NCBI GenBank assembly: GCA_014529385.2
Contig: CM043968.1
Span: 127,679,018-127,743,017 of the forward strand
Source: Adiantum capillus-veneris
Lineage: Eukaryota > Streptophyta > Polypodiopsida > Polypodiales > Pteridaceae
Direction of reading: 5' to 3'
Length of the DNA stretch: 64,000 bases
Shown here: one piece after another, positions 22,420-34,929 of the stretch
How positions within the stretch are numbered: the stretch's first letter is position 1
How the letters are laid out: each line of letters opens with the position of its first letter
Notes under the pieces: model-generated
What the model was told of the DNA's origin: nothing
The model's input: only the letters and a program-made list of their open reading frames with translations
The model's database searches: none
Made by a program: the position numbers and the translations under genes

Positions 22420-25400
22420 ATGGACTTCGAATCTGGGGAGAAAGTACATATGATACTTGACAATGAAATCGTTGGTATTGGTTGTGTGTGTAGAACAGAT
22501 CCATATTCCACTTGTGGTGGTACAAAGATAGGCTGGGAAATGTCTCCATACTAGTGGAGGAATGCTTGAAGGATGTGGTCCTACCTTTTCCTACAATGGA
22601 TACTTCATCTCTCCAAGGCTCATTATGGAGTGCTGTTCGATGGTCAAAGCTTCTTTTGCAATCTTTTGTATTAAATGGGAACTTAATTGATCCACACGAA
22701 AGCTACAATGGTGATGAAGAACATGATCATTCTGATCCTCTAGTTCAGATGCAATACCTATGACAAGCCCAGAATTTGAAGCAATGATTCGAGAGTCTTG
22801 GAGAAATCAGAGGGTCCTTTTAAAAGATGACACAATGATGCAAACCATGAATGAAGGGACCATCTTATATGTATTTCCACATGATTATGTCAACTTTCAG
22901 GAACTTGGTCCTGATTGTGTGGGTGTGGGTATTGAAAGAGAAAATGCAAGCATTCATGATGTGGTTGAAGTGGGTAGCATCACTTTGCTAAAGTGGCCCA
23001 TCAAGCAGACAACAATGTTGAATGGGAGCCCATTACAACGCTTTGTTCCTGTTGATGGCATGCATGCTACATATGAGGATGTATCCAACGATGGCAATGT
23101 TGGAAAAAAACTTGATGGGAGTAATGTTGTCCAGTTGTCAAGGAAGAGACGATACACTTTCATGAACAGGACTCAAAAATCAAAAGCAGCACCAGCTTCG
23201 ACTTTTTACCTTTCAAACAAATCAATTCAAGGGTATCATGCATTGATTGTTGTGCACAAAAATGCTGCCAATTTGCAGATCGTGATATGGTGACAAGGTT
23301 ACGACAACAATTTTGGGGAGAGTCTCAAAAATCACGCACTAATTATGTTTATGATGTTCTTTCTATATGTTATCAGAAAGATGAGAAGTCACGATACCAA
23401 TTCAGGCTAAATGGCTCTATTGTTTGTTGTAGAGCATGGTATGAGCTACATGGAATACCAAAGACATCATTTTATCGATACAAGGAGAACTTTGAAAATG
23501 GTGTGCGCCAATATGTACATGGGAACACATGTACATTGAGAAGGGGACTTCAACATACTAGTTTAGCAAGAGCACTACTAAACGAGTTTGTGGAAAATAA
23601 CTCTGAGAAAATGCCACATAGAAGTAGAACACTGCTAGATGGCTCAAGAGAGACTCAATTGGTGATTCCATCAACATACAAACAAGTGGATATTTTATGT
23701 GAAATCAACACGACACTTGACAAATGGGCTATGAGAAGAAGCTATCCCAATCTTCTTTTGGTAGAATTTGGAACAAAGAGTACCCACATGTCACTTTAAC
23801 AAAGACGAGTGAGTTCTCTAAGTGCAATATTTGTAGTTCAATCAAGGCAAGGTTAGAAGCTAAACCTTCTCTTGAAGAGAGAGCTCTTCTCTTGAGGGAG
23901 AGAGAAGTTCACATGGCACAACAAAAGAGTTGCAGAAGCCTATATTATGCATGGCGCACGTATTCAGAAACTCAACCACAAAAATATGTATGCATAATCC
24001 ATGATAAGATGGATCAAAAGAAGACTGCCATTCCTAGATTACGCATTGTTCCCAAGGGTGTGGATTCAGGATATAATCTGCAGGTGGCATTGATTGGCAT
24101 GATCACTCATGGACATGGAGAAGGTCATTACGGACACTTTGTCTTGAATGGTTTGTGGCCAGCTGATCCAAATCTTACAATTGGCTCAATTGCTAATTGT
24201 TTACATAACCTCGAGAGGATAGATAAGCATCCTCTTGGTGATCTAGTAACAAATGGACTTCCAAGGAGCAATATTTCACTACTACATGCTTTGAACTCAA
24301 GGGATGCTTTGGACTACCATAACTTGAGTGATGGAAAAGAGCCCATTGTGCAGTCGTCAGAAATTGCAGAAGAGGAATTGGGGTCAACATTTCGCAGATT
24401 GCCAGAGAACTTGTTGCTACAATTGGATAATTGTGCAGGGGAAAACAAAAATCGATACTTATTTGCCTATTTGTCAATGCTTGTTGCAAGGGGTGTTTTC
24501 AAAACCATCCAGCTGGGATTTTTAATGGTTGGGCATACACATGAGGACATAGACGCCATGTTTAGTAGGTTTTCAGAGAAGTTGAGAGTTACACAAACCT
24601 ATACTTTGCCACATTTGATGGATACATTACGAAACAGCTCATCTTCATCTCCAGCTCCATTTTTTCTCACAAAGATCCCTGATTTCAAGCAATATTGTGA
24701 TGGCTATCTTTGTGATGGACAAGACATACTTGTTGGACATTCCAAACCGCTTCAGTTCAGGTTCTTTATGCAGGATGAGACACCAATGATGCAATATAAG
24801 GCACATGTAGGTGTATCAAGTTGGAGTGGAAGTATTCGCCTTTGGAAAACAGACACAGAAGGCAAGCCAATGTTACCACATGGAGATCCACCTCTAGTAC
24901 AAATGGCGGAGTATGTCAAGGCCCACGAAGAAGTCATTTTGGGGCTAAAGAACTATATAAAATTTTGGAAAAATTTAGGGAATGGTTCAAGTATTCCGCG
25001 ATATTATAGACCCGTGATAGATTATTGGAGTAAGGTAATTGAAGAGATTGGAAAAGCAATCATATCACAGAGGGAGTCTTGTATGAAATATTTTGGCCAA
25101 AAACTCAAGAATATTCTCATCTACAAAGCACTACAATGAATTTGCAACAAGGAGCAGAAAGATTCCTAGGCCTTGAAGAGTTGAACGATCATTTTTGTGG
25201 GCCTCAACGAGATAGGCCAAGGGAAGAGTTTGACCCTATGTCTGATGTGCACCAAGGTGACTTTCTTATGCTTGTTCCGAGTGACACAGAAATCTATCCA
25301 GTGTGGCTTGCAATGGCTTTATCTGACATTGATAATGAGCCTACATCACCAAACTACAGAAAACTCTTGATTCAATATTGGGCACCTTGCGCGAGAAAAA

Positions 25401-25645
25401 GTGGGATGACAGATACTCAAGCTTACAGTAATTGTTGGAAGGGTTATTGGGCTGTCAACTATAAGGACCCACAAGTGTGGGAAACTATAGATGCAATTGT
25501 TTGGTCCTGGAGACCCAACAAAGAAGGACCATTTTCTAGAATAAAGATTCCAGAAAGACATGCTCTAAAAGCCAAAGAAGGCCTCACTCGTGCACATCAG
25601 CCACACTTGGATCAAAGTTCAGATATGGTATCAAATGTGGAGTAG
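22420..25645 (+). pseudogene. Transposase-like protein (DUF7869-type core), frameshifted
   Basis: The ATG at 22,420 follows an acceptor (TTTTTACGTACAG), so an untranslated first exon is likely. The N-terminus (GIGCVCRTDPYSTCGGTKIG) resembles the short domain found in plant En/Spm-associated proteins. Near 23,245-23,300 a Cys-rich CCAQKCC segment precedes a helical region with FYRYKENF. The segment FSKCNICSSIKARL adds a CxxC pair (23,813-23,853). The core shows an early IHDKMDQKK, then LLLQLDNCAGENKNR (24,410-24,455) and GHTHEDIDAMFSRF (24,530-24,570), plausible acidic residues of an RNase-H-like active site. The C-terminal 190 residues (25,139-25,645) contain DFLMLVPSD...VWLAMAL, like a small beta-barrel chromatin-reader; this is inference. 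Frame changes are needed near 22,535, 22,750, 23,238, 23,760 and 25,135. Either the gene is dead or the assembly has indels. It is probably the mobility gene of the surrounding element. Confidence 0.7.
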
Positions 25646-26223
25646 AATTATGTGGAGCTTCTATTGTGACTATACTAGTCAATTTGTAAACAAAATCTTT
25701 TTTGTATCTTCCTTTGTTTTATGTAATTTATAGTTATTCATTCAAATCTCATGTGTTGTACATCCTCTTGACTTTTGGTGTTTAATTTCAACACCACAAT
25801 CCTATGAGATTTTCACTTTTGGTTTATCTACACCACACATGAGATCACCACAACACACCTCAATTTTTCCCACTTTAAGTGGAAAATTCCCAAATTACAT
25901 GAATTCGGTCGATTTGGAGATTCCCATAATGTGAGATTTTTACCAAAATACCTAATATGGTCTTACTTGACAAGACATGTATATCATAGAAATGTTTAAA
26001 TCGGATAAAATGATGGTGCAAGTTCAACAAGTGGACGTTGCACAGGATTAGGGTCTGTCTTTAAATGTTCTTTGAAAAATATCAACACGTCAAAAGCATT
26101 CCTTCTTTGGTCCCGCTCTTTTAACTTCATCCAACAATCTACTTTAATTCGAATAGCCCTCATAACATCTTCGTTCGGGTAGTGAAAAACTTTGTCTGGA
26201 AATTTTTTTTTTTTGGCTGCACT
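25646..26223. other. Spacer after the transposase-like gene; possible right end of the element
   Basis: AT-rich, no array motif and no open frame of note. If the 1-25.6 kb genes form one element, its right terminus should lie here. I see no terminal inverted repeat because the partner end is outside the window. Confidence 0.4.
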
Positions 26224-27544
26224 CTAAAAATCTGCCAGCATGTCGAACAGGTATCCCAATGCATAAATGTCGTTGGCTTTTGAGTATATATCTGCGTACT
26301 GTGGATTGTATAGTTCGGAAGCAATCCACGGTCGCTTAGCCATCTCGACGTTCCCTGCTCTCTGTGCATTCAAAACTGCTTCGTTCGACTGTGCGCTTGG
26401 AGACAAATAATTATTTGCTACGCTTGGAGACAAATAATTATTTGCTACGTGCTTAGCAGGTGTTCTCAGCATCATACCCCAATCAATGATACCGATGTGG
26501 GGTTTATTGGTGCGAGTAAAGTCCAACATTACGTTGAACGGGTGCAGGTCTCTGTGTACTATACCGGCCGAGTGCGTAGCCGCAACGCCATCGATTAAGG
26601 CATGACAAATTGTCGGCATCTCCTCGACCACTGCTTTGATCCGCACCGTGTCTATCTCGCTTACAGGGTTGTTTGCTACAGGCAATGACCTCTAGCCGTG
26701 TTGTAGCCTGTGCATGTGTCGTCTGAACAATCCATGAGCAAACGGTAAGCGGCACATCATGTCGCCCACGGTACCCACATTGTAGTATGGGAATATCGTG
26801 ATCCAAGGAGCTTCTGTAGTAAACCCAATGCACCTTACAATGGAGGGGTGAAGCGTTTGCATTCCTTGCTCTATCTGAAAGCTGTCAAATTTTGCCTCAC
26901 TCCATACCTTGTAACATTTTTCCACATATGTAATGTGGTCTTGAAAAAATGAGACGTCTTTGATAGTGTACAATGTGCACACACCGAAGGAGCCTGCTCC
27001 AATCCTCATACCTTCTACCAAGGCTTTGTGAGGGATGCCAACAAGATGAGTGCACTTTTCATTCAAAGCAGTGCGCATGATTGTGCCGGTGCCGCTGGCA
27101 TCAGATCAACCTCCCAAAAGCTGCTTGGGCATCTTGTGCCACCTTCAATCTCTTGGGTAAAGCTGCTTGGTCCTGCGCTTTCACACGCTTCATCTTTACC
27201 TTCTGTTCTTCCCACAATTTATCCCAGAGCTCTAACTTTGACATGTTGCAAGCAGGTGGGATATCTTCCTTCAAGTCTCTGCAACATACTTTCATGTTGC
27301 CCAACATTATCCTGACTTTGTGGTGGGGGTCAAATTCTCATATCCTAGCTTGACTCAACAACTTGTATTGTCCTTCAAGTCACAACCTGCACTCTATGTT
27401 CTCCCATATAGCACTAGTGATGTCTTTGATGTAGACATCACTTTCACTAATCTGCTGTATGCGATCAGCTGCACATGATGAGATTGCCAAAATACATTCT
27501 TTACGAATGGCACACATAATACATTTCTTTTGATCTGGCGTCAT
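26224..27544 (-). pseudogene. Protein kinase-like gene, broken
   Basis: The ATG at 27,544 opens MTPDQKKCIMCAIRKECIL, and the same frame continues, through TGA codons at 27,382-27,380 and 27,340-27,338, into a helical charged segment (27,300-27,101). After a frame change near 27,100 the kinase domain follows: glycine loop GAGSFGVC, candidate lysine in VEKCY, helix-C glutamate in FQIEQG, then a second frame change near 26,690, catalytic loop HRDLHPFN and metal motif IDWG (D-W-G for D-F-G). A 29-bp direct duplication at 26,390-26,450 encodes two copies of VANNYLSPS. The TGA codons would be CGA (Arg) before a C-to-T change. The kinase subfamily cannot be named. The core catalytic residues are present, so the ancestor was probably active. 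Confidence 0.65.
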
Positions 27545-29330
27545 ATTTGCACTGGACAATACAAAAACAACATATTAAATACAAATTAAACTGCTCAACT
27601 AGCAGATAACAGTAACCAACGTAGTTAACCGTGTACAGAATGATTGGTATCAACTTGAAAAGTGTGTCCGTCCGCTACCACGTTTGGTAGATTTTGGAAT
27701 TCTTTCCTTGAAAGTATAACTAGGAGAGATCAATTGTGATCCTCAATGCATATCAAATTGTGATCCTTAATGCCTATGGGGTGAGGTAACAATCACCCGT
27801 CGGGTCTTACCCCAAAACAGTATGTCCATAGACATGCCGTAGTGCTATAGAGAGAGCAGGAAATCCAAAAAAGTGATTGCCGAGCTCTTATGGACAGCCA
27901 TGCTGTCGCAACTGATTGCTGCATCGATACTGCCTTGTAGAGCTTAGTTGCTATGAGTTGAAGAGTATAAAAAAGTTAACTTGGGTGTCGCACTGAAAAC
28001 ATGTAGTGAAAAAATGACACCCTAGACATCCGTAATGACAAGACTCTTGCTTGTCCAGTAATGTCAATGTGTACTTCCCTGGGTAGATCTGGTTGATCTT
28101 GAAAAGAATTATCCAAAGAATGCCAATAGTTAGGTCTTATCGTTGTCCTAACAATGGCTCTTAGCCTGTGCGGCTCATAGCCATTATGCAAATTAGTGTT
28201 CAACGGACGAACCGATGAAGACTAATTTGAGTAGCATCTTAGCCACGTGTTAGTTGAGAGTTAGAGCACCTTGGCTCAGGCTGACTTATGGGCAAAACAT
28301 GTATCAAAAGATTCTGGAAAAGTTTTCATTTTTCTTGAGAGAAATAAGAAAAAGAAAGAGAAGAAGAGCATGTTGGGCCGAGGAACTTTCCTTAAATTTC
28401 TAGAGTGTGTGTCTAGAATGTGTGCTCTTAGGCATCTTATGCCTGATTTGCAGCTTATCCTATAAGCATGCAACAATCTGACTGTATGATGCTCGCATCG
28501 CGAGAGGTAACACAAGTCACATCTTGACCATCTACTGTGTATGGGTTATGACTGTATGGGGATGACTGAATAGGGCACCTTGCCAGTGAATTGAGTAGAA
28601 ATTTTAGGTTCCTTTTAGTGGTGCGTGCCTTGATAACATCCATAAATAAAATTATGGGAAACAATTCATAACTAATATTTTCCTTGACAGAGTGACTGTG
28701 TGAGAGCGTACTTTATACCACCTGGGTAGCATGCCTTGCATACAAAAACGGAAGCCCGTGGCTATCGTGACAACCGTAAAAGTCAACACCATAAGTGCCT
28801 TGCACCGGCTAGACTGGTAGGGATTCGATGAGATGATATCCTGATTAATGTAGGTGCCACAAACTTGGTTGCCAACTTCTCTTGGTACCGAGTTAATCGG
28901 AGTATGAAGTAGAAGCCTTGTTTCATGTGAAATGGTCCAAGCATTTGTCTTTGCACAACAAACAATACTGTCCAAAGTAAATGAAAAACGTAAAATTGTA
29001 GGACACGTGTATCCTATACAACCTAATTCAGCGATCTTGCATGCATCTCATAATGTTGTCGGCGGATCGTATAAGCAGAGATGATGTGGCTGGTCGTACC
29101 AAAAATGACTATAGCAGAAAAGCAATTGGGGCATAACAATACCCAATTCCAAAAACTTACAATACGCTGAAAATCCATATTCAAGTATGAGAAAATGGCT
29201 AAGCATAACATGTTCAAAAGCCATATAACTACTGTTCCGTGCACCAAAACTCGAGTTTATGTCAAATCACGAACTCATGCATCATGCTTAAGTTGTTGGA
29301 CATGTGGACATTGCTTTTTTTGATGTGTTC
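27545..29330. other. Stretch without a confident gene
   Basis: Several short minus-strand frames (27,976-28,203; 28,455-28,664; 28,652-28,975; 29,023-29,247) have mixed composition and could be decayed exons of the kinase or of the unknown gene upstream, but none shows a recognisable domain and frames change repeatedly. Confidence 0.35.
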
Positions 29331-29333
29331 CTA

Positions 29334-29872
29334 AGCAATAAAAGCATAATTTTTGACGCTTTTCCCGCTGAAAAAGTCTGATTGTGAGAGTCGCTTCCTG
29401 GCCATGTTGGTCACGACCAAGTCTATATTGACAACTGATTTCTCTTGTACCTGCTGGACCTCTTTGGTCATAACTGTTGGGCAGACAACCCGTTGGGTTG
29501 CTGACAAGTGAGAAGCTGATTCTGGTAACATATTGTAAATTAATCGTGTGAGGTTGTCCACTTGCGTAGCCAATATTTGGACCCGTACAACGAGCTTGCG
29601 AAATCGTGTCTCAAAAGTTTGCCAGCCTGTCGAGTGACGAACTCCCTGGCATCCAGCAAGTTACTATTATCCTCCAGAATATCAAACAATCTCTGAGGAG
29701 GAGGTGTAGATACTTGCAGAGAGAAAGATAGACTGCCTGGGTATGCATCGTCCATCCTGGTTGCCACATGGGTACCCTCCGTGAGAGTATCCGGCCACAC
29801 GGCATCCACAGGTGAAGCAGACCCCAAGGATTCGAAGTCAAACATGTGTTGATCATCAATTTTCGCACTCAT
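29334..29872 (-). pseudogene. Unknown protein, helical, one frameshift
   Basis: The ATG at 29,872 begins MSAKIDDQHMFDFESLGSA. An acidic, proline-containing N-terminus leads to a helical region whose frame shifts by one base near 29,620. It then continues as LATQVDNLTRLIYNMLPES and ends in TAA at 29,331-29,336. The heptad-like spacing of hydrophobic residues suggests a coiled coil. No known family recognised. It lies upstream of, and on the same strand as, the kinase pseudogene, so it may be that gene's N-terminal exon; this is inference. Confidence 0.4.
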
Positions 29873-30783
29873 GGCGAATCCGTGTTGTGTGAACAAAAGA
29901 GAAAACAGTACCTTGGAGTGCGAAAAAAAAAAAACTCGTAGCCATATCGAACACAAAGGCCGGTGATGAGCCGTACTAACTTCGCATGCAGTCCTAAAGA
30001 AGGTGAATTTCAAGCCACGGGAGAAGTCGTAAAGAGTTGAAATCGCCGAGGAATTTCAAATTGCCAATGACATTGAAGGTGTCGAGAAAGTCGAGCTTCC
30101 CAATAAACTCCTTGGCATCGGATGCAGTCTCGCAAATTGCAAGTCACCGTATGCGGTCTTGACGAAGAATCTTGCAAATGTCGCCAAATTTTGGTCCACA
30201 ATTTCTAGTCTTCCGGACCTGTGGAACTCCAAAAAATAGCAGAAGAACAATCCTCCAAATGCACCATAGACGACTCTGCAATTTTTGAAACTCTGCCGAA
30301 AATCGAGGGTGTCAACGAAAATTCTCGGACCCTTGTCGGTATGCCGAGCCTTGCCCAAGCTTCACAAGAGGGAGGGGGGGGTACCCCGCTGTGGGTACCG
30401 TCCCTTGTGGTGAAAAATGTTTGGCCTCTAACCCCAAATGGGTTGGGAAGCCATGGGGTGTGAAAAAAAAAGCCTCACACAGAGTGATGGTAGCCCGCAG
30501 GTAGCGCGAGAAGCAAGCGGAGGTGAGGGGGGGCCCTACGAGGAGAATTGGGCACCGCCCCTGTGTCAAACCCTACTCAAAATCCCGAGGCGCTCGTGTT
30601 GAGCCATCCCGCGGTCGATATGCAACAACTTCACTCGGTGGCTTTCCTTTCCAAGGGCGCTTGCCCACGCAATCCCACCTTCGTCGTCCCCTTCAGAGGA
30701 GATGGTCTCCACGGCCTCAGTGACCCTGACATGAAAAAAGCATGCAAGACCACGGCTGTGCCTTCCCAAATTTAGAAACCTTT

Positions 30784-30794
30784 CTCTGATACCA
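30784..30794 (-). promoter_or_regulatory. Primer-binding site, initiator Met tRNA type
   Basis: TGGTATCAGAG on the minus strand, one base after the LTR end. This 11-base match is characteristic of many plant retrotransposons. Confidence 0.65.
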
Positions 30795-30795
30795 C

Positions 30796-31020
30796 TGTAA
30801 GACCTAGGGAACTGTGACATAGGATCCTCCTCCCTACCGCCCTTTATATAGGCCTAGCTCCTAGCTCTTGCCCTAAGTGGATCCCCAATCCACACTGGTC
30901 CAGTCCAGACCCTTGGCCTAGGTCCCTGACCCCCTAGGTTGGGCCTTGCCCCGTAGGACCCTTGTCCTGATATGTTGATTGTTTGGTCTAGAGACAAATT
31001 CATAGGGGATAGTTGTCTTT
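30796..31020 (-). mobile_element. 5' LTR of a retroelement with iMet-type primer site
   Basis: Read on the minus strand: CCTATATAAAGG (30,852-30,841) is a TATA box, followed by an LTR end CTTACA and then TGGTATCAGAG (30,794-30,784), the classic initiator-Met tRNA primer-binding site. The LTR's outer edge is uncertain (about 31,020). The internal region would run toward 30,000; it is GC-rich and has no convincing gag or pol, so only the leader remains or the element is non-coding. Confidence 0.6.
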
Positions 31021-31034
31021 GAAGGTAGCTATGT

Positions 31035-31265
31035 TTACCCATTGAGATTCACATATACTCTCTTTTCAAAGGTTTCATTATATGTATAGGGATGGTGCCT
31101 ATGTGGTTTTACATCACTCTTAAGGGGTATTGTATGCTGACAGATGTCTAGATCTACTCCCTTGAGGTCTTCGTATGACCATACAGACACATCTCTATTC
31201 GCTTTGAGTGTAGTTATGAAAAGATGCTCTTCCTCCTCTAGGAGGTTAGTGAAAATGTATGTCAA
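31035..31265 (-). pseudogene. Ty3/gypsy pol fragment (protease-RT linker)
   Basis: The minus-strand frame contains the pattern VWSYEDLKGVDLDICQHTIPL followed by KPHRH. This matches the conserved WSYEDMPG-type segment just before the reverse transcriptase of plant gypsy elements. Only about 75 residues remain. Confidence 0.6.
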
Positions 31266-31269
31266 CTTT

Positions 31270-34200
31270 CATTCCTCTCCTAGTTCAACTAAATCTATGA
31301 GCTTGGCTTTCTCTGGTCCATCGTAAGATGTCCATGGTACTTTAAGTTCTAGCGTAGGTTGCTGATCTACAATCTTTTGATTTTGTATATTTATTTTTGT
31401 AGTGATAGGGCTCTTCACTCTCCATCACAGTTGCAGGACTTCTTTCAATGTTTGTTTCAATTTTTGGTATTCCCATTTATAATCAGTTTTTGTCATCCTA
31501 AATGACGTTGGAAGGGGGAGAGGGAAAACACATCTGACAACACACATATGCCTCTCTATAGCTCAACTGGAATCACAACACCCCAATATTCTTTAAAAAA
31601 CACATCAAACAATCAAAATTCATTACAATCACTCGTCTACACACACCCAAGCACACAATCACACACAAAAGCACAACTTATTGCATTCCAATTGTCTTAA
31701 TCAATTCTAGAATTTCAATTGCATACACAACACCTCTGTATCCCTCTCTCTTTTTGCACACACACCAATTGAATTGCAAAAGGCCATGTCACATGCATGA
31801 CAGTGGATTGTATAATCAAGAATTGGCACCGAAGAATATCCTCCATACCATTGGAAAGGTTGAAGACATCTCCAACTCCATTGAAAGTGAAATTAAAGAC
31901 AATGAAATCAACATGGAGTATGGTTCTAGCAATCCTCTACCACAAAAACAATCAAGCACCGAGTGAAAATACTTCAAGCTTTACTCCATGGTAAGGGCTC
32001 TCTCCAGTAACGTCAAGTGACTAGTGTGAAAAAGCAAACACTTTGGCATAGGAATCAAGAGTGAGGAATTCTAGAGCCAAAATGTGCTTGGATGTTAGAC
32101 CTAGAGCTTCAAGTTTTATTTGCTTAGTGTAAATAGATTGTGTGTACATAGTTTTTTTTTTATTTTTCATCTTTTGGTGCACTTTTAGTTTAAGCTAGAG
32201 AGTTGAGCATATGTGAATTGTTTGAATCATGTTGGATGAGATGGGCATACAAGTCCAAGTCTAATTCTAAGATACACAATATACACTCACACACTCATGC
32301 ATTCTAAGAAAAGCATGGAGAAACCTCTTCCACAACAGCCGTCTTTGACCTTGTGCCAACCCTTTATGATGCTTCAATGTGCCAACCCTTTATGATGCTT
32401 CAATGTGCTACATAAAGTTCTTAAAAAACACATCACATCTCTTTTCTTACACAACATACTATTGTTATTGAGTATGCATAATACAATGACTCACTATTTG
32501 ACACATGCTCCAGGCACGTTTTCATTATTTAGCCCATGCACATGCACTTACTACACTTAGCAACTCAGATTTGGTGGCAAAATAAAAGATGAAGGTTTTT
32601 TTCCTTCATCCAACTTTATCTTCAGGTTTCAATAAAGAAGAGTCTTATCATCCATGAACACATACACAAGTTGTGATCAGGGCCGGTGTTGTATGCACCA
32701 ATGTTCCAAGGCATAACCTATTTTAAATAGGGGGTGTTCCCTATAAGAATAATTCCTAACGATGATCCAATCTAGATAAGGTGGTTGCATTCCTTGTTAG
32801 CCTCTTTAGCATCCATTGCTCCATTGAGCCCAACCAAACAAATAATCTCAAAGAGAAATTCTCAACTGCAGAAAAAAGTTTTGAGTTTGAACACATTGGC
32901 ACTACAAGGACAACCATTAGATAACTACAGTCAAACTTACCACTTCCTATGGTAGCCTTTTTAAATTCAATATCTTGCCGTAATTATTGTTGCTTAATTG
33001 AGTCAATATTTTAAAGTATCTCTAATCAAGCCATACTTGACTGACTTTCATCCCTTTTCCTCTCTTTTTACTAACCCTCTCAAGCAACCAACATTTGCCT
33101 TGGCAATTCCATTCCAACAACCCTTGGGCACCCTACACAAAGGAGTATTCAAAGATGAACACTCACTAGATAGGGGGAGTTAACCCTCTCAAGAAACCAC
33201 CTTATGTCTTGACAGTTCCATTCCAACAACACTCACAAAAACCCTCGAGCATCTTCTACAAAGGAGTATTCAGAGATGGACACGCACTAGACAGGGGAAG
33301 TTAATTTGCTCCCGAAATTGCAGACATGGCAACTAGGGTATGGTCAACCATCATCAAAGTAGTCAAATCTTGGTCAACCATGTTAAATGCAGGTGAGAAT
33401 AGCTAAAGTGGTGTTCCAATAACAGTTACATGCACCCTACAATGATAATTGTGATCAGTTGCATGCATTGTAAATACACGTCTATCGCGTCATGCAATCT
33501 AACCTCCATTGCTAGACTTAAAATATAAGTATCAAACATACCACAAGACATCATGCATTTACACCCAAAGGCTATGATTTTGATCCCATGTGTAGAGGGT
33601 ATATCCATGAATTGGTAGCACACTAACTACCTATGTTTGGGGGTGGTAGCAAGCAAGTGGTACCCTTGGTGGCTAGCATAAGCACCTTTTAAAATGAAAA
33701 AATAAAGCATTTGAAAGGACATACATGTATTTTTAAGTGGCTTACAAAGTACTTACTCAAATCTGGTCTCAAGGGACCTATTTTCAAATGATGGCCAGAC
33801 AGTTGCACCAAAATGTGCCATCATGACAACTCGGTAGCTGCACACAAGGGGGAGTGGGAGGAACACTTGTTGCAAGGCTACTAATGCAAGCAAGAAGCCT
33901 ATTGATAAGACTATTTTTGCACAAGGTTCTACATGAGCTACTAGAGGTTGCTCAAAGAAGAGGAGAGATGCAAAGTTTCCATAAAAGGTCTCCTCTTCCA
34001 AGAAGAAAGGAGCTTTACCTACTCTCTTAGTGAACTAGTTGGGATCCGACTCTGACTCATCAAGTCCAAAGTCTTCTCGAATCACAAAGAGGTCCAAGAG
34101 GGCACACCATACCTCCTCCCCTTCCTTTGCTACAAACAAGAAGGGCTTTCTAGAGCCATCCCTAGCTAGAAGAGGCCCAAGAGTGCACAATATACTCCTT

Positions 34201-34800
34201 TCAGATGCCTCAGTGAAGGAGGGACTCATACATCAAATTCTGCTAAGGACATGTTGACAATGACTACTGGCTATACACTATAAAATGTCGACCTCTGGGC
34301 CAAATGGATTTATGCCATCCATAGCCAAGCAGAGTTGCAAATTTCAAGCTTCACTAGAAAAATCCGGCCACGTGTCGTCAATATGCTTCCATGCAGCACA
34401 CTCTACAAGGATCCGTAGCACACCATCCAAAGATATGTTCTCCTCATGCCATGTTTCTTGCATTCAAAGAAATGCTTGATGCGAGGCATCAAAGAAAAAT
34501 ATCCTAGCACCTTTTGCAACACTTTTTGTGCGTGAAGATCCGTTCAATATCGCTCCGAATTGCATTTTGGATACTTTTGCATGTCCACATATTCCCCTCT
34601 AAAAAGGATGTAGTTATTAGGACAAATGTGAATTGTAGTCCATCCTCAGCGTTTGCAGGATATTTCTTACATCCTCTTTGGAATCTGGCATCACATTATC
34701 AGCTGGCAACATGTGCTCCTTGAGCAATCTACAAAGAGAAAAACAATAACATCTCTTGTAATTTCATACATTATACATGTTTAGTTTTTGATTGAAGTCA
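31270..34800. other. Degenerate intergenic DNA
   Basis: AT-rich stretch with short non-overlapping frames and no domain that I recognise. A local duplication at 32,345-32,407 repeats GTGCCAACCCTTTATGATGC, and a second pair near 33,060-33,180 and 33,180-33,300 repeats AACCCTCTCAAG with CAAAGGAGTATTCA. Nothing else to report. Confidence 0.4.
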
Positions 34801-34929
34801 ACACATTGCAAGAGATCACATGAAATGTTCTATGATGCTAGTGTCACTCCATCCAAACTTTGCTTGCATGTTGAGAAGAACCAAGAGTGCCTTTAATCTA
34901 GATACATGTGTAAAAATTTTGCGGACTTT

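Noticed and set aside
22420-25645. KDZ-type (Zisupton-like) transposase
   Set aside because: The conserved blocks LDNCAGENKN and GHTHEDIDAMFS are not those I know from KDZ transposases; the DUF7869-like assignment fits better.
34035-34257. Overlapping sense and antisense frames of 64-72 codons
   Set aside because: Both strands open by chance in a short GC-richer patch; no homology signal or splice context.
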